Origin: Cryptomeria japonica
Taxonomy: Eukaryota > Streptophyta > Pinopsida > Cupressales > Cupressaceae
Direction of reading: 5' to 3'
NCBI RefSeq assembly: GCF_030272615.1
Contig: NC_081405.1
Span: 153,033,113-153,097,112 of the forward strand
DNA: 64,000 bases
The notes under the pieces are model-generated. The model did no database searches, was not told the origin of the DNA, and was given only the letters and a program-made list of their open reading frames with translations. The translations under genes were made by a program, and so were the position numbers. Positions 1-11,597 of the stretch are shown one piece after another. Numbering within the stretch: position 1 is the stretch's first letter; each line of letters begins with the position of its first letter.

Positions 1-690
1 TCTTTCTAAGCATTTACATTGTAACATTAGATGGTTGTATCACCGAGTGAGTTGGTTTTGATTATTGTTATACCTACTACCCCACTGAATAGGTGATTTG
101 TTGTAATTGCCCACCACTAAATAAGTGGAAGGAGCTTGCTTTATTTTCAAAATTGTATAAGTTTTCTCATTGAATAAGTGAATGTATCACTTGACAAATG
201 GAAAATGCAATTTTATTTCCAGTACATTTGTATATGCATCATGTTGAATAAGTGGTTTTGTCTAGCTTGTTTCCTGATGCCTTCCTTTTTGCAATTTGCT
301 TTTAGTTATATATGATCTTGAACTCCATATGCGCTTACCTTACCCTTTTTCAGGATCTAGGTGATAAAAAAACAATCAAATTTTTTATGCAATTCATTTA
401 CAATTAAAGCTAACACTTTTCAAAAAAATTGCAATTGGTTATTAAAGACATGGTCATATAAAACTTGTGAGTAGTTAAAAATTAATGGGCATCAATTTTG
501 TTCCTTGTGTTGGTTTTTTAAAATACTTCTTTTATTCATTTCTAATACCTCTACCTATATTTAAAATAAAAAATGAGTTCCTTAGTAATTATGGAAATTA
601 TAAATTTTATAGTTTGAATTTGCGAATTTTATTAAATGCCACATATTTGAAGGTGTTTTGAGAAAGAATGACAAAGGGGTTCATATATTT
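1..690. other. AT-rich DNA, no gene seen
   Basis: No open frame, RNA gene or element end is recognisable. The first 260 bases contain several loosely similar short phrases built around 'gaataagtg', too irregular to call a tandem repeat. Confidence 0.5.
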
Positions 691-1513
691 TGGCCAATAA
701 ATTTAATTTTAACCTTATTATAACATGCATTCACCAACTGGTAAACCGATGCATATAAAATCGAAAGAAGTAAAGCAATCAATAAGCCAATCACACAAAT
801 GAATACCATAACATAGAGAATTATACGTAGAAAACCTCAAAGAGGAAAAACAATGGTGGGATTTGTGACCCAAATATCAATCCCCTGACCATATGAAAAG
901 ATATTACATAATATGGGGGCCTACACATGCAGGAAGGCTTATAGCCTAGAGCACACTGATCAACACAAAGGAGTCTCACCAACTATAGTCACTTTGAATA
1001 ATAAAACATAAGACTGAACTCAATTTAACGCATCTACTATGCATGATTGAGTTCCGGTTCAAGCTTTGACTATTCCGGTTCTGAAACCCTAAACCTTTTC
1101 GGAATAACCTTTGCATTACTAATCTACTCACACAACATCCTCAATTACAATCATTACCATCATATCCTCTTATATCACAAAATGATCTAATCAATTGACC
1201 TATATACCCTTACAATCCTTCATGACTCGTGTTGTCTTACATAGATAATTACAAAATGATTATACATGTCGGCTCATTACATATATACATAAATAACAAA
1301 ATGAATTGTCGATTGCTAGATCTCCCAATGATGTCGACTTCCTATGCCGGTACCCTGTTTGTGTCATGTTGGCCTTCAATGCCGGTACCCATAGAATCCT
1401 TCCTACCGGTGAAGGTACATGTCGGTGAAGAACCAAACCAAAAAATGAAGTCGGAACATGTTTCCATAAATGACAACATATGAAACCAATCAAATCAGTG
1501 TCAATTGCCAACA
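691..1513 (-). repeat. Reverse-strand LTR or LTR fragment related to element A
   Basis: Read on the minus strand this begins TGTTGGCAATTGACAC at 1513, like the TGTTGGCAAATGCACAC start of the element A LTRs at 13,283 and 19,194. The stretch at about 850-950 is the reverse complement of a block in those LTRs: a phrase meaning 'gtgggtcacaaatccca', then 'catgcaggaaggc' and 'ctagagcaca'. The lower boundary is approximate. No internal region follows, so it is a solo LTR or a fragment. It is more diverged from the A LTRs than they are from each other. Confidence 0.6.
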
Positions 1514-2193
1514 TCCTATTCATCAAAGACATGCATAATATTATATGTCCCATATAGTTGGTTGTATATGCAAGATGCATGGTGTTAGAGGTGAAGATGA
1601 ATAGATATGATCATTCAAAATAGTAAGCATATAATCTTTTACAAGTAAAATTATGTGACAAAACATGTGATAAGATAAGGTCTAATTATGAAATCACATG
1701 TAAGGAGGGGAACATGGTGTAATAAGGGCCTTAGAAAAGTGATAATATCCAAAGTGCTAGATAAGGTACATGTAAGAATAGATAAGTATTACAATAGGTA
1801 AACATGATAAAAATATAAGCATGCATGATAAGATGCTAAATAATAAACACACAAAAATTTAACCATATGATATTCATATAAACATGATAATCATAATAAA
1901 CCAAAGCTTATAAATATAAGCATTAATATAATCTAATATATAAACATTACATCATAAAAAGTTTCATGATAATCATATAAAATGTAACAATAAAATAACC
2001 ATCTAAGCATGAAAATCATAGTAAACCACAATATAGGCATGTAAGCATAATGATAATGTAAGTTAAAAGTGTGTAACATCCAAGATAGGTATCAATAAGG
2101 AGGTTCTGCAAAGTAGGGAAACATAACATAACATGTTAGAAACTATTAAACAAGACACAAGACATCACATATAAGGTGAAATTAGAATGAGAG
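1514..2193. other. AT-rich spacer, nothing identified
   Basis: Strongly AT-rich sequence with many near-repeats of 'aaacatgataatcat' and 'ataagcatg'. No coding signal or element end was seen. Confidence 0.4.
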
Positions 2194-2641
2194 TGTTGGT
2201 ATGTGGCAACTAATCATTTTGTTGGGTTTACATTTTGGTGATTTTGTTAGCTTCATTTTCCCCCAAAATCATTAATGAGGGAGTGCAGGGGGGCTGAGCC
2301 CCTCCTGTTGAGCCTAGGGGGATTGTCCTCTTAGTGCAGCCTTGGAGCTGAAGCCTAGAGTGGGGTTTTCGAGGCAATTGCAAGCAACTCCCGCAAAGAA
2401 AAAATTGCTCGTTATTTAATAAAGGAGTCGACTATTACTTTGGCATGTAAACTGACCTTTGTAAACCACCAAAAAGGCTTAATAAGTAGGTGGTTGTGCA
2501 ATGTGAAATATTATTGTATTTTAATTTTCCCTTAACTAGATAATCAAATTTCTTGATCTTGTGAAGAAATATTGTGAGGCCTCTTTTATTTTGCATTATA
2601 TTTAATATTCTTTATTGCTCTAGTATGCCTAAACTCTAACA
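2194..2641 (+). repeat. 5' LTR of a decayed Ty1/copia element
   Basis: The segment starts TGTTGGTATG, ends CTCTAACA, and is followed at once by a primer-site-like sequence and a copia gag start, so it is placed as the 5' LTR (about 448 bp). No matching 3' LTR was found, because the element is cut at 3178. Confidence 0.6.
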
Positions 2642-2643
2642 AA

Positions 2644-2654
2644 TAGTATTAGAG
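2644..2654 (+). other. Degenerate primer binding site (initiator tRNA-Met)
   Basis: TAGTATTAGAG differs from the standard plant copia primer site TGGTATCAGAG at two positions. It lies two bases after the LTR, where reverse transcription would be primed. Confidence 0.65.
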
Positions 2655-2704
2655 TTGTGTATTCTCAGTCACTTGGTAGGAGATTTCATGTTTGAGTAGA
2701 AGCA

Positions 2705-3159
2705 ATGGCAGAAGAAGAGAATCTTAAGGTTGAGAAGTTCAATGGCCAAAACTATCAATTATGGAAGATGCAAATGAAAGATTATCTATATCAGAAGGAT
2801 CTTTACTTACTATTGGGTTGAAAATAAAAGAAGTCAACGACTATGATAGATCCACAATAGGAAGTTCTCGATAGGAAGGCACTAGGAACAATACGAAGTT
2901 CCTGGAAACATTGGTGGCTTTTAATATAGCAAAAGAAACAATTGTGGACCTAATTGAGGCCTTAGACACACTGTATGAGAAACTCTCAACTTCCAATAAG
3001 GTATTTCTTATGAAAGATTTATTTAATAAGAAGATTTTAGAAGGTGGGTTTGTTGTTGATCATTTGAATAAGTTTAACACAGTTACTAGTCAACTAAGTT
3101 ATGTAAAAGTGACTTTTGGCTCTCTTTATTTTGTGCTCATTAATAGAAAGTTAGAATAG
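2705..3159 (+). pseudogene. Copia gag N-terminal fragment
   Basis: The ATG at 2705 opens a frame that reads MAEEENLKVEKFNGQNY and then a W-K-M-x-M-K-D-Y-L stretch. This is the classic start of plant copia gag (DUF4219/UBN2 type), which binds element RNA and builds the virus-like particle. A stop follows near 2819. Coding then resumes in another frame with a helical gag segment (2911-3159). The CCHC knuckle, protease, integrase and RT are all missing: a gypsy LTR begins 18 bases after the last gag codon. The fragment cannot make a functional product. Confidence 0.75.
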
Positions 3160-3177
3160 CTTGGCCATGGTTGTATG

Positions 3178-4334
3178 TGTAGCATCCTAAATTGTACTCC
3201 CTTGTAATTTTGTCCTCACTTAAGCGTCACTTTGGCATTTCGACTTCTCATGCCTAATTGCAGTGTTGATTTTGCTCACGCCTCATTCTAATCTTCCATT
3301 TCCATCATTTGTCTAGTTCCCTCTTTATTTTGGAGTCCTAATTTTCAGGACCAGGGCATACCATGCCCTAATCCTCCTATTCAAGCCCTAAATTGGGGCC
3401 TCACAATGGTCATCTCAAATGAGCAAGAAATTTAATCCCGTGTCGACCTGTTCTAGAATTTCAAATCATTTTTTAGGCAAACAAATATAAAAGGAGGTCC
3501 ACCCCTCTCATTTGAAACCTAACAATTTCAAGAGGCAAATTTATGATCCTAATTTAATTCAAGTGAGCAAGCAATCAATCATCCATCAAGCATTGGAGCA
3601 GCAACCAAGTCAAGTTCAAGTATTTAAGATGACATCCATGATCAATGTTTTATGAAGACATCCTACATGAAACCATAAAACCTTTGTGTGAAGGTAAAAA
3701 AAAACTTCATCAAGGTATACATTGTTGTTTCAAGCATTTACAACCTTTTCCTCAAAAGGAAAGTATTTCATTATAGTCTTTCGTTACATTTATCAATTCA
3801 ATTTCATGATTAATTCTAAAACCAAGGTTTGACCTAAGGAAAAACCCTATTCCCAACATCTTTCCCTCTCTTTCTATGTGTAGGAAACAGGTGCAGGAGC
3901 TTTACACAGGAATCTGATAGAGTCGACAATGACGAATAGTTTCAAATTTTAATGACAGAAAATTTGGACTAAGGTTGATCTATGCTACCTAGTCCTTAAA
4001 AATCAGGTTGAACTTGTAAGAATAGGTTCTAAACATCTTCCTTTGTCCAGATCTTAGTTGGTGGCTCTATGGGACATCTGCAGTTAATTGTTTCTATCAG
4101 TTTACTTCAATTATTCATGGTTTTTCTCTAATTTTACAATTACATTAGAAATTCAACTAAGAGAGAGGGTAATCATTACAAACCAATTGAATCCAATCAG
4201 GATCTCAAACCTTTCTGCATTGGGATTGACTCTAGATCTATTGGGTTCAACCCTCTTTCAATGTAATTTTATTAATTGGGTTATTAAGTGGATTTACTTG
4301 GTAAAACCCTAATTCCCAATTTTCCTCTTTTACA
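3178..4334 (+). repeat. 5' LTR of gypsy remnant 1
   Basis: It begins TGTAGCATCCTAAATTGTAC, close to the TGTAGCATCGTAAATTGTA start of the Tat element LTRs at 46,000 and 63,223. It ends TTTACA, followed by TTTTGGTGAACCCAAC, which parallels the primer-site region of the Tat element (TTTTGGTGAACCCGAC at 47,657). The length is about 1.16 kb. The left end abuts a copia gag stub. No 3' copy was found. Confidence 0.7.
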
Positions 4335-4730
4335 TTTTGGTGAACCCAACAACTTTCATGCTTTTATTGTCTTAAATCTGATTTTATATTCATTTTAAAA
4401 TTCAAATTTGTACTCAGTTTTATTTTTTAATTGAATTAAATAAATTTAGAGATTAAATTCACAAAAAACGTAATTTATTATTCTAAAATTAACTTGTGGT
4501 TTGCATAATTTTTCAACTATATTTTTAGATCTGATTATTATGACATGTTATGTTATGAAATAAAGGAATTTACTATTCAAAATCACAAATCAAATTGCTT
4601 AATTAATTGGTTAATCAATCATTGTTACAACAAATTGCATTTCTCAATCATGATTTTTCAATTTTTGCATTCAAATTTCCCTCCTTTGTGCATAAGTTTC
4701 GTTACCATTAGTCCTACATACAATATTCCC

Positions 4731-5780
4731 ATGAGAAGAAGTTGTAGACTGAAGGCTTTTGAAGGTTTAACAACTAAGGATATGGAGCTTCAATTAGATC
4801 ACTTGTTCCATGAGAACGTTGGTGCTTCCTCTAATCCAACAAATGGCATCATTTATCCTTATTCTGCTCAATATTCTCATGATGTGGATGAATCATTAAC
4901 TAGGGTTACTATTGACCAATTGGATAATATTGACAATGAATTTGAAAATCTTGAATGGACGAGTCAACAATACCCAAAAAGTGAGGCAATCCCTTTGCTT
5001 GAAGGAATAAAAAGAATAGTGTAGAATGATAAAATTGGTGTTGATTTGTTGGGTGGCCTTGCTCATATTGTTGACACTAATATCATGCCAATCAAAAGTT
5101 GTGTCAAAGTCCTTGGTTACTCTCAACCTACTATTCAAGTTAATCATTCCATTCCTATGCCTACATCCTTGCCTAGTGTGCCTACATTTACATCTTCTAT
5201 TATGGCTACTTCCACACAAAATGTTAATCCTACACATGTTAGTCATGAGGGCAATCCCATTAATCAATATTATTACATACCTCCTTTCGTGATTCTTCTA
5301 TTTGTATCCCAATTGTCTCCCATACCCACATACCACAATGTTCCACCTCCTTATTCTCAACCTCCACCTACATATAACAATGTTACTCCTCCATCACAAT
5401 CCAACATGTCCAATTTCAATCCATCCACTGAAGCAATCATCAATAACTTAGCCCAAACTATTACATCCCTACAAAATCACTTGGCTTCCATCACCCAATC
5501 TAAGTTCAATGTTCCCACATTTGATGACATTGTCCATCTGATTCCCCCTAAGCATATGGAAGTCCCTCAATTGGAGTTGCATAATGGAAAAGATGACCCC
5601 TTGACTCATGTGAAGACATTTCAAACTTTGTATAGTGATTTTTCTCATGACCAACTACTTATGGCTAAATTGTTTACTAGAGCCTTCAGGGATAAAGATT
5701 TGCAATGGTATTGTTTTTTGTCTCCTTATTTTATTACTTTATTTCAACAATTGGCTAATTCTTTCATTCAACAATTTTAA
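4731..5780 (+). pseudogene. Gypsy gag, N-terminal and capsid part
   Basis: A frame opens at ATG 4731 (MRRSCRLKAFEGL) and, apart from one in-frame TAG at 5022-5024, stays open to 5780. The first third is acidic. A Pro/Asn/Ser/Tyr-rich linker follows (about 5290-5430). The last part has retrotransposon-gag-like sequence, including 'PQLELHNGKDDPLTHVKTF', a helical region and an aromatic 'LQWYCFLSPYF' stretch. Gag proteins form the particle and package RNA. The frame then stops, and homologous sequence appears to continue with further stops to about 5930. Confidence 0.7.
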
Positions 5781-6518
5781 AATAATATTGGTCCTAAAAT
5801 TACTTTGACTAATTTGATTCATTGTAAGCAAGGAGTTAAAGAAAAAGTATGATTTTATTGGTAGATATAAACATTTGCATTCTCAAATTTCTCATTAGGT
5901 TCCTGATCATGAAGTTTATTACTAATATACAAAAATAATTTAGAGATAAGCTTTTATTTTATAAGTTCACTTCCTTTACCCAATTGTGTGCAGTGCTTCA
6001 TAATTATCATCTTCAAGTGAGTCAATTTGAATCATCCTCTTCAATGGCTCTCATTGATAACAATGAGGGTGCTCGATAATCATTTGCAAATTTTAAACCC
6101 AACAAAGGTTAAATCTTGAGATAAATGACAACATAGACAATCAAGTGGTAGCCACGACATCAGGTGTGGCCCTTTATCCAAATACTTTAGAAAAGAATTA
6201 ACTCCTCTTTTTGAGTCTTTGCATAGTATAATGTCAAGGTTGATTAATGCTAATGTGTTGAAATTTCCTCCCATCAAGCCAATTGACACTTCTAAACCAT
6301 CACCACCCTATCATGATCCCAAAGCCTTTTATGAATGCCACCATCAACCTGGCCATGATACAGAGAAATGTTATACATTGAGGAGTAAAATTCAAGACTT
6401 CATTGATAATAATACTATATCTATTGCTGGTGTGAATGAAAAAGGAAACAAGTTTGTATCTCCTCCTAATCAAAACCTCCAAATCTTCATCGATCATTAT
6501 GACTTCTCACTCTACTAA
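5781..6518 (+). pseudogene. Gypsy gag C-terminus with zinc-knuckle-like motif
   Basis: After about 450 damaged bases an open stretch at 6219-6518 carries 'YECHHQPGHDTEKCYTLRSK'. The C-x2-H-x4-H-x4-C arrangement is typical of the atypical knuckle at the end of Tat-type gypsy gag. A short helix follows (K-I-Q-D-F-I-D). This is the RNA-binding end of the same gag as 4731-5780, separated from it by frame-breaking changes. Confidence 0.65.
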
Positions 6519-7047
6519 TGTTGTTGATTCTGAGTCTCTTGCCTTTTCTCCTGATGACCTTAGTATGGAATTTAACAATCTTGTGAATCTTGTTGATCAA
6601 CCTAAACCTCCTAAAGACCTTTGCATTACTTTTGATCCTAGTGAATCTATTGTTGCACTTGATGGTCCATTATATATCACTACAAAGACCAAAGACAAAC
6701 TCGCACAAAGGGTTCTTATTGATCTAGTGTGTATGGTGAATGCGATTGTTGAAGAATATCTTTATATCTTAAAATTGCATTAAGTCAAAAATAATAAATC
6801 TAATGTTGTGGTCAAGGTGTATGATGGTTTATCTTTCCCTAATATTGGTTCTATTACTCTCCCTATTGAGGTTTGTAATAAGTTCTTAGACGCGACTTTT
6901 GCTATTATTCCTACATCAGATCAATTTCGTGTGAAGTTGGGACATCCTTGGCTCTCTTCCACGAAGGCTATTCCTTCTATAATTCATAAATATTTGAAAT
7001 TACCTCATAGTGGATCTATAATAACAATTAATCATGGCCTTTACTAA
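6519..7047 (+). pseudogene. Gypsy aspartic protease region, broken
   Basis: Two short frames (6436-6783 and 6808-7047) match the layout of a Tat-type retropepsin region. The first has 'AQRVLIDLVCMVNAIVEEYL', where an intact enzyme would show D-x-G-S/A after the Leu-Ile. Here 'IDLVCMVN' has lost the glycine-serine pair. The second has 'IGSITLPIEV' and 'VKLGHPWL', corresponding to the flap strand and the conserved LGRPW. The active site is therefore absent as well as split by a stop. Identification rests on motif order, not on a search. Confidence 0.55.
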
Positions 7048-8271
7048 CCCATAATGAAGCATTCTAAGTTCACCCTTGATTACTTTTGGCCTCAACAACT
7101 TGAACCTCTTAAACCTCAATGTGACATCCTTTTCTTATCTTATCAAAAGTGAAAAATTGAGATGATCATGTCCTTGAGTAAGCCTAGAGATCTTATACCT
7201 ATGGATATTCCTCATCTTCATAATGGACCCAACATTCTTCTTACTCCTATTCCTCCCATATATGCCTTCGTCCCGCCTCCTACATCTTACAAAGGAAAGC
7301 ACTTGGTATCTTCTATGTATCAACATAGTAGGGTTTCTCTTGTTTCTCCTCTTTTAATGGAAGAAAAGAAGCCTATGTCCATTAATCCTCAACCTTTGCA
7401 AGTCTCGGTTAAAATTAAAAGGAATCGTTGTGTGAAAGAACATCGATGAAGATATTATGCCAAGGCTTGTGAGCTTACTTTCCAAATCATTTCCTCCTCA
7501 AAGAAATCAAGTTTTGATTTGATCCCATTTTTCTAGCCTTCACCTAACCCTAGGGAGGAAGTTCAACTTAAATCACCAAGATTAAAAATGCTCAAGAAAA
7601 ATGATGGTTAAAGTTCTTTTTGCATTATAGATCCTATCTTTATTAATCTAGATGATGATGTTGTTCATGCTAATAATGTTGATCCAAATGATATGTATGA
7701 GTGTGTTAATGTTAATCATTATTTATATTCACATTTTTCAAAAGCATTAACCGTAGCTCCTAGTGACAAACAAAATGAATCATCATTAGAGCATGGTCCT
7801 TGTTTGGATCTCGCAATAGCTCCATCTTCTATGTTCGAAGTGGCTCCTCTTGCATCTTGTCCACCATTCCTAAATGATGTTCAACAAGATTGGGAGGCAG
7901 ATGATTTTATTGATTAGCTTCATTTGTGTCATGGATCCTCTCTTGTGTGTTTTCTTGTTCGTAATGTGCTTCTCATGTGATGTGTTGTTTGATATGTTTT
8001 TATGTTAGGTTCTCTTTGGACGACCCTTGTTACTCCAATGGTGAAAGGTAATAAAGAGGCCAAATTTTTTGTGGCACTCTTCTATTTGTATCTCCTTTCT
8101 TCTATATGTTGTCTCTTGTGTTGTCTACTTGAGGATGATGCAAAGCATTGAGATCTCTTTTTGGTCTCTTCCATGTTAACTTTAAAGGACACATGCTCTC
8201 TTCTTCCATTACATTTGTGGTTCCACTACCTTTGGGGAATGAGGTCAATTCAAAATAAATATCCTTTATAT
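7048..8271 (+). pseudogene. Post-protease remnant of gypsy 1, no polymerase
   Basis: Short frames (7162-7449 and 7693-7917) are Pro/Ser/Asp-rich, like the linker between protease and RT in Tat elements ('QQDWEADDFID' at the end). No RT, RNase H or integrase motif follows in any frame before the copia LTR at 8272. Bases 7918-8271 look like untranslated 3' sequence. The element either lost its pol by deletion or was a gag-protease-only form. Confidence 0.45.
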
Positions 8272-8600
8272 TGTAAGGAAGTTAAGTAGCTAAACAACTT
8301 CCTACTCTAACCTTGAAAGGAGGGTAATGCAAAATGTTTACAGATAGTTACAATAATTACATAAATTTAACAAAAATAAAAAATAATAACATGCATACCA
8401 CAACACAGTGATTTACGTAGGGAAAACTCTTTCGGGAGAAAAACCCCACACCAAAATTTTCCCAATATATTATTCAAAAATCAATAATAGATTACAATAT
8501 ACTTGTAGAGCAAGATTTTTCACAATAGTATCCCCAACCAAAGATTTAGAGGTGACTCAATAGCTATAAGACTCTTACACATAACCTCCATCAAAGAAAA
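8272..8600 (+). repeat. Partial copia LTR, same family as 52,423 and 57,543
   Basis: It starts TGTAAGGAAGTTAAGTAG and follows the two copia LTRs for about 330 bases. Shared landmarks include 'aacttcct', 'ggagggtaatgcaaaa', 'cacagtgatttacgt', 'ttcgggagaaaaacccca' and 'gactcttacaca'. Similarity stops near 8600 at a C-rich run. In the sense of the family's genes this is the distal end of an LTR on the minus strand. No internal region is attached. Confidence 0.8.
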
Positions 8601-8777
8601 CTTTAAGAACCCCCCACCACCCCCCCCCCCTCAGACAAGGTGTAAAAACCTGGCGAAAGCTGTATAATTGCTGAGGAAATATTTAATTTTACTGATGAAA
8701 TTTTGTGGTTTATGGAGAAAAAATAATAATCTCCATTGGTGAATCATCCGTGATCGCTCAATGTTTGTGAAAAATCT

Positions 8778-9021
8778 TGGCGAATTGTAATGTTTTTAAA
8801 ACCATAAAAATATTTGCATGGGGGAATTGAAATGTTTTTAAAACCAAAAAAAAAATTTGCATTGGCAATTTCAACCTATTTTCAAACAATTAAAAAAAAT
8901 ATTAGCGATTTCAACCTATTTTCAAACCATAAAAAAAATATATTGGTGATTTCAAGCTATTTTAAAACCATAAAAAAATATTAGCGATTTCAACCTTTTT
9001 CCAAAATGTAAAAAAAATATA
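8778..9021. repeat. About six tandem units of roughly 40 bp
   Basis: Successive units begin TGG(C/T)GA or GCGATTTCAA, run through 'cctattttcaaaccat' and end in an A-rich run plus 'atatt'. Unit length drifts between 38 and 43 bases because the A-runs vary. No coding sense was seen. Confidence 0.65.
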
Positions 9022-9358
9022 TTGGCACCTCAGAAGTCCCCGTCAAGTCATTAAAACATGTGACATACAGTCGTCAACCCTCTTCCTGAAAGATTGCCCA
9101 TTAGAAAATTTCACGACTTAGCGACAAGCCCTTACGACTCTATCTCCAGCTTGCAAGCTGAAAATGCTAAGCCTTCATAACCTCAAGATATAGCGATTGA
9201 GGGCAACTGAACCACCACTCACCAATTCTCAACCACAAAATGTTAATTCCTCGTCACCGCAACGACTTGGAGATAGTGGTAACTTTAACCTTTGTTGCAT
9301 ACTTGCCAAGATAAAACTGTTTATCTCTTAACTGCTAGCACTTCACTCGCAAGCTCAC

Positions 9359-9802
9359 GGCTTGATCAGGTCTTCAAACATTTAACTTCGTGAGCTAGCG
9401 ATAACCATAAAACTTAACCACAAACTTTTTAGTCGCTAGTTTGCGACCTAAAAATGCCAACATTAAACAAACATGAGAGCTAGCGACAACTGTATGAAAT
9501 GAGTTACTCGATAACTCTCACGACTATAATGTATGACATCAGACCAACTCAAGACCTCGCGACCAAAGCAATTTTGTTTACAATCTCCAGCTCGCTAAGA
9601 TACAATGCTAACTCCCAAAAAGCTAGAGACCTAGCGATGTAAACCTAAACCAACTTGTTGCCAGCTCGTGGCTTGATCACGTCTTTAGACATTTAACCTC
9701 GTGAGCTGATGATAACCATAAAACTTAACCACAAACTATCTAGTCGCTAGCTCGCAACCTAAAAATGCTAACATTAAACAAACATGAGAGCTAGCGACAA
9801 CT
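9359..9802. repeat. 134-bp direct repeat, two copies 311 bp apart
   Basis: The copies at 9359-9492 and 9670-9802 share 'gcttgatca', 'cataaaacttaaccacaaac', 'tagtcgctag', 'aacattaaacaaacatgaga' and 'gctagcgacaactgt'. The region is unusually rich in CTAGCGA/TCGCTAG words. It is noncoding. Only two copies are visible, so it may be a duplicated piece of a larger repeat. Confidence 0.7.
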
Positions 9803-10990
9803 GTGGTGGCAAAAGCTAATATGTACGAGGAATTTTTAAGGCTTAGATGCCAACTCATTCTTGAGGGACTTGTTTGAAAGTTTCTCCTGAGTCGAGGTTG
9901 ATTAGACAAGTGAGGATGACAGTTTCAGAGGGATAAAAGGATTGGATAGCTTTTGAGTTAGAGATGGGATATCACGGATTTCTCTAAGAAATCAGAGGTT
10001 GCTTTTTGTGAGGGATTCTAAAGTAGAATTTGTACAATCATTCACATAAAAATGAGCCTTAGCAGGATGCAGTGGATTTGATAGGCATGACTTCTAGAGT
10101 CTAGAGTCACGTTAAAAAGCACCAAAATGATGATTTTTCACGTGAATGAGCATCACCAGATGAAGTGTTAAAAAGTTATAAATACAATGGAGTGGTGACT
10201 TAATTGGTAGAAGAGAAAAGAAACCTTTTTCATTTTTTGAGAGTGGTTTTTTCTTTAGAAAGGAAGATGATGTTTGAGCAAGATTGTGCATGGAGTTGTT
10301 GTGTGATCTGTGATACCAGATGGGTGTTTTTTTTTTCTCCTATGTGAGTTTTTTAATTGTCAGAGAGGTTGTGAAAGTGAGAAGGATTTCCAGAGGGGGT
10401 GTGAAATCCTTTTCTTATCAAGAAAGGCCACGCATGGCACATCCTCTGCTTCTACTCTGCCACAGGATGGCAAGGGGTTTGAAGAAGGAGCCCACAGAGG
10501 AATGAAAGAAGGATTTGTTTGGGTGGGAAGTGGCAACCAGTCATCTTTGTGATGACATGGAAGTTGTGATCCCTCCCCATTATATTATGTTTACCCTAAA
10601 GCTCCTCTTTCCACTTTCTTTGATCCTGAGCATGACGGCTCGAGCTCCTCTTTCCATTTTCTCTATTCTTGGGCATGAAGGCTGAAGCTCCTCCTCTATT
10701 TTAGGGGTGACTTTACTTCTTGCCAGGTTTTAGTATTCCTTTCAAGAAGGGAAATGATCTATTGGACATAACGTAACATCTCGCACTCTCTCTGAAAGAA
10801 TTAGGGTGATAATGACATGGCTTAAGCAGTTTTGCTTCTACCAATTTTCAGTTGAAAATTTTGATTCACGACCAGTGCATGGATAAAGAATAATTTTGCA
10901 ATAGAATTTCATATGGCCTTTTAGACCTAATTGCTGAGAGTAAATGTTCTGTTGACATGTGTCTCTTGGCCTGAGGCTTGTTTCTCCCTT
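9803..10990. other. Unassigned DNA with LTR-like promoter features
   Basis: No homologue is recognised. A TATA-like 'gttataaatacaatgg' lies near 10,170 and is followed by a T-rich leader, as in an LTR. A short frame at 10,310-10,552 has no recognisable features and is not called. No second copy exists in the window to define ends. Confidence 0.3.
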
Positions 10991-10996
10991 TTCTTC

Positions 10997-11004
10997 TATA
11001 AAAA
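10997..11004 (+). promoter_or_regulatory. Candidate TATA box (TATAAAAA)
   Basis: TTCTATAAAAAGGGAAATC is a strong plant TATA context. It lies about 200 bp before an open frame that begins at 11,199. It could belong to an LTR or to a separate transcription unit. No start-site data exist. Confidence 0.45.
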
Positions 11005-11198
11005 GGGAAATCAAGGCCATTAGAAGGGTTCCTTTTCTGGTTCCAGTAGTGAGTCTAGGTAAAGGGAGCAAGTTGTACAGTCATTTACAGAGAAAATTTA
11101 AAGCATTTAGTGTCAAGCTTTGTGCAATTTCTTGAAGGAGTTATATGTAAATTTATTTTGTGATAGAAGTGGCAATTTTATTTAGTAAAAATTAAATT

Positions 11199-11597
11199 AT
11201 GATATATTTCTCTCTGGTGTATAATTCTATCATCTTTCAAATGAACGAAATCAAGAGTTTTTTCATTTGTTGCATTGTTATGGTGTATGTAATTTTTCAT
11301 TTAATGCTTCCTATTATACCTAGGAATGCAAAATTTATGTTAGTCTGGATTCATATTAAGGATGCACCTCATTGTAATTGGTGGGAAAATTACTTAAGGG
11401 AAGAGGGTTTTGAGGTCCCAGGAAACTTGTTGAACATACCAATGGATAAGATACAGGAAATCTTGAATGTTCTGTACCCCAGAAACATTGACAGATTGGC
11501 CAGAAATGCTGACGAACTGACCAGAAACGTCACTCTGCAAGACAATGACTCTAAAGTTCAAATAATGATGTTTAGACTTAGAAAATTAAGTGTTTGA
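11199..11597 (+). CDS. Hypothetical ORF leading into the heptad array
   Basis: This is a 132-codon open frame with a hydrophobic N-terminal third (possible membrane segment, residues about 10-45). A soluble part with 'CNWWENYLREEGFEVPG' follows, and it ends in repeats such as 'LARNADE' and 'LTRNVTL'. I do not recognise the family. The last 40 codons read directly into the first units of the 21-bp array, so ORF and array may once have been one gene. The frame stops at 11,595-11,597. The start is uncertain: ATG at 11,241 is an alternative. It is probably a fragment of a larger decayed frame. Confidence 0.3.
   Translation: MIYFSLVYNSIIFQMNEIKSFFICCIVMVYVIFHLMLPIIPRNAKFMLVWIHIKDAPHCNWWENYLREEGFEVPGNLLNIPMDKIQEILNVLYPRNIDRLARNADELTRNVTLQDNDSKVQIMMFRLRKLSV

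Noticed and set aside
1229..1580. Two overlapping short ORFs
   Set aside because: They lie in the reverse LTR fragment and show no protein features.
8778..9021. CRISPR-like regular repeats
   Set aside because: Units are directly adjacent with no unique spacers, and the DNA is eukaryotic.
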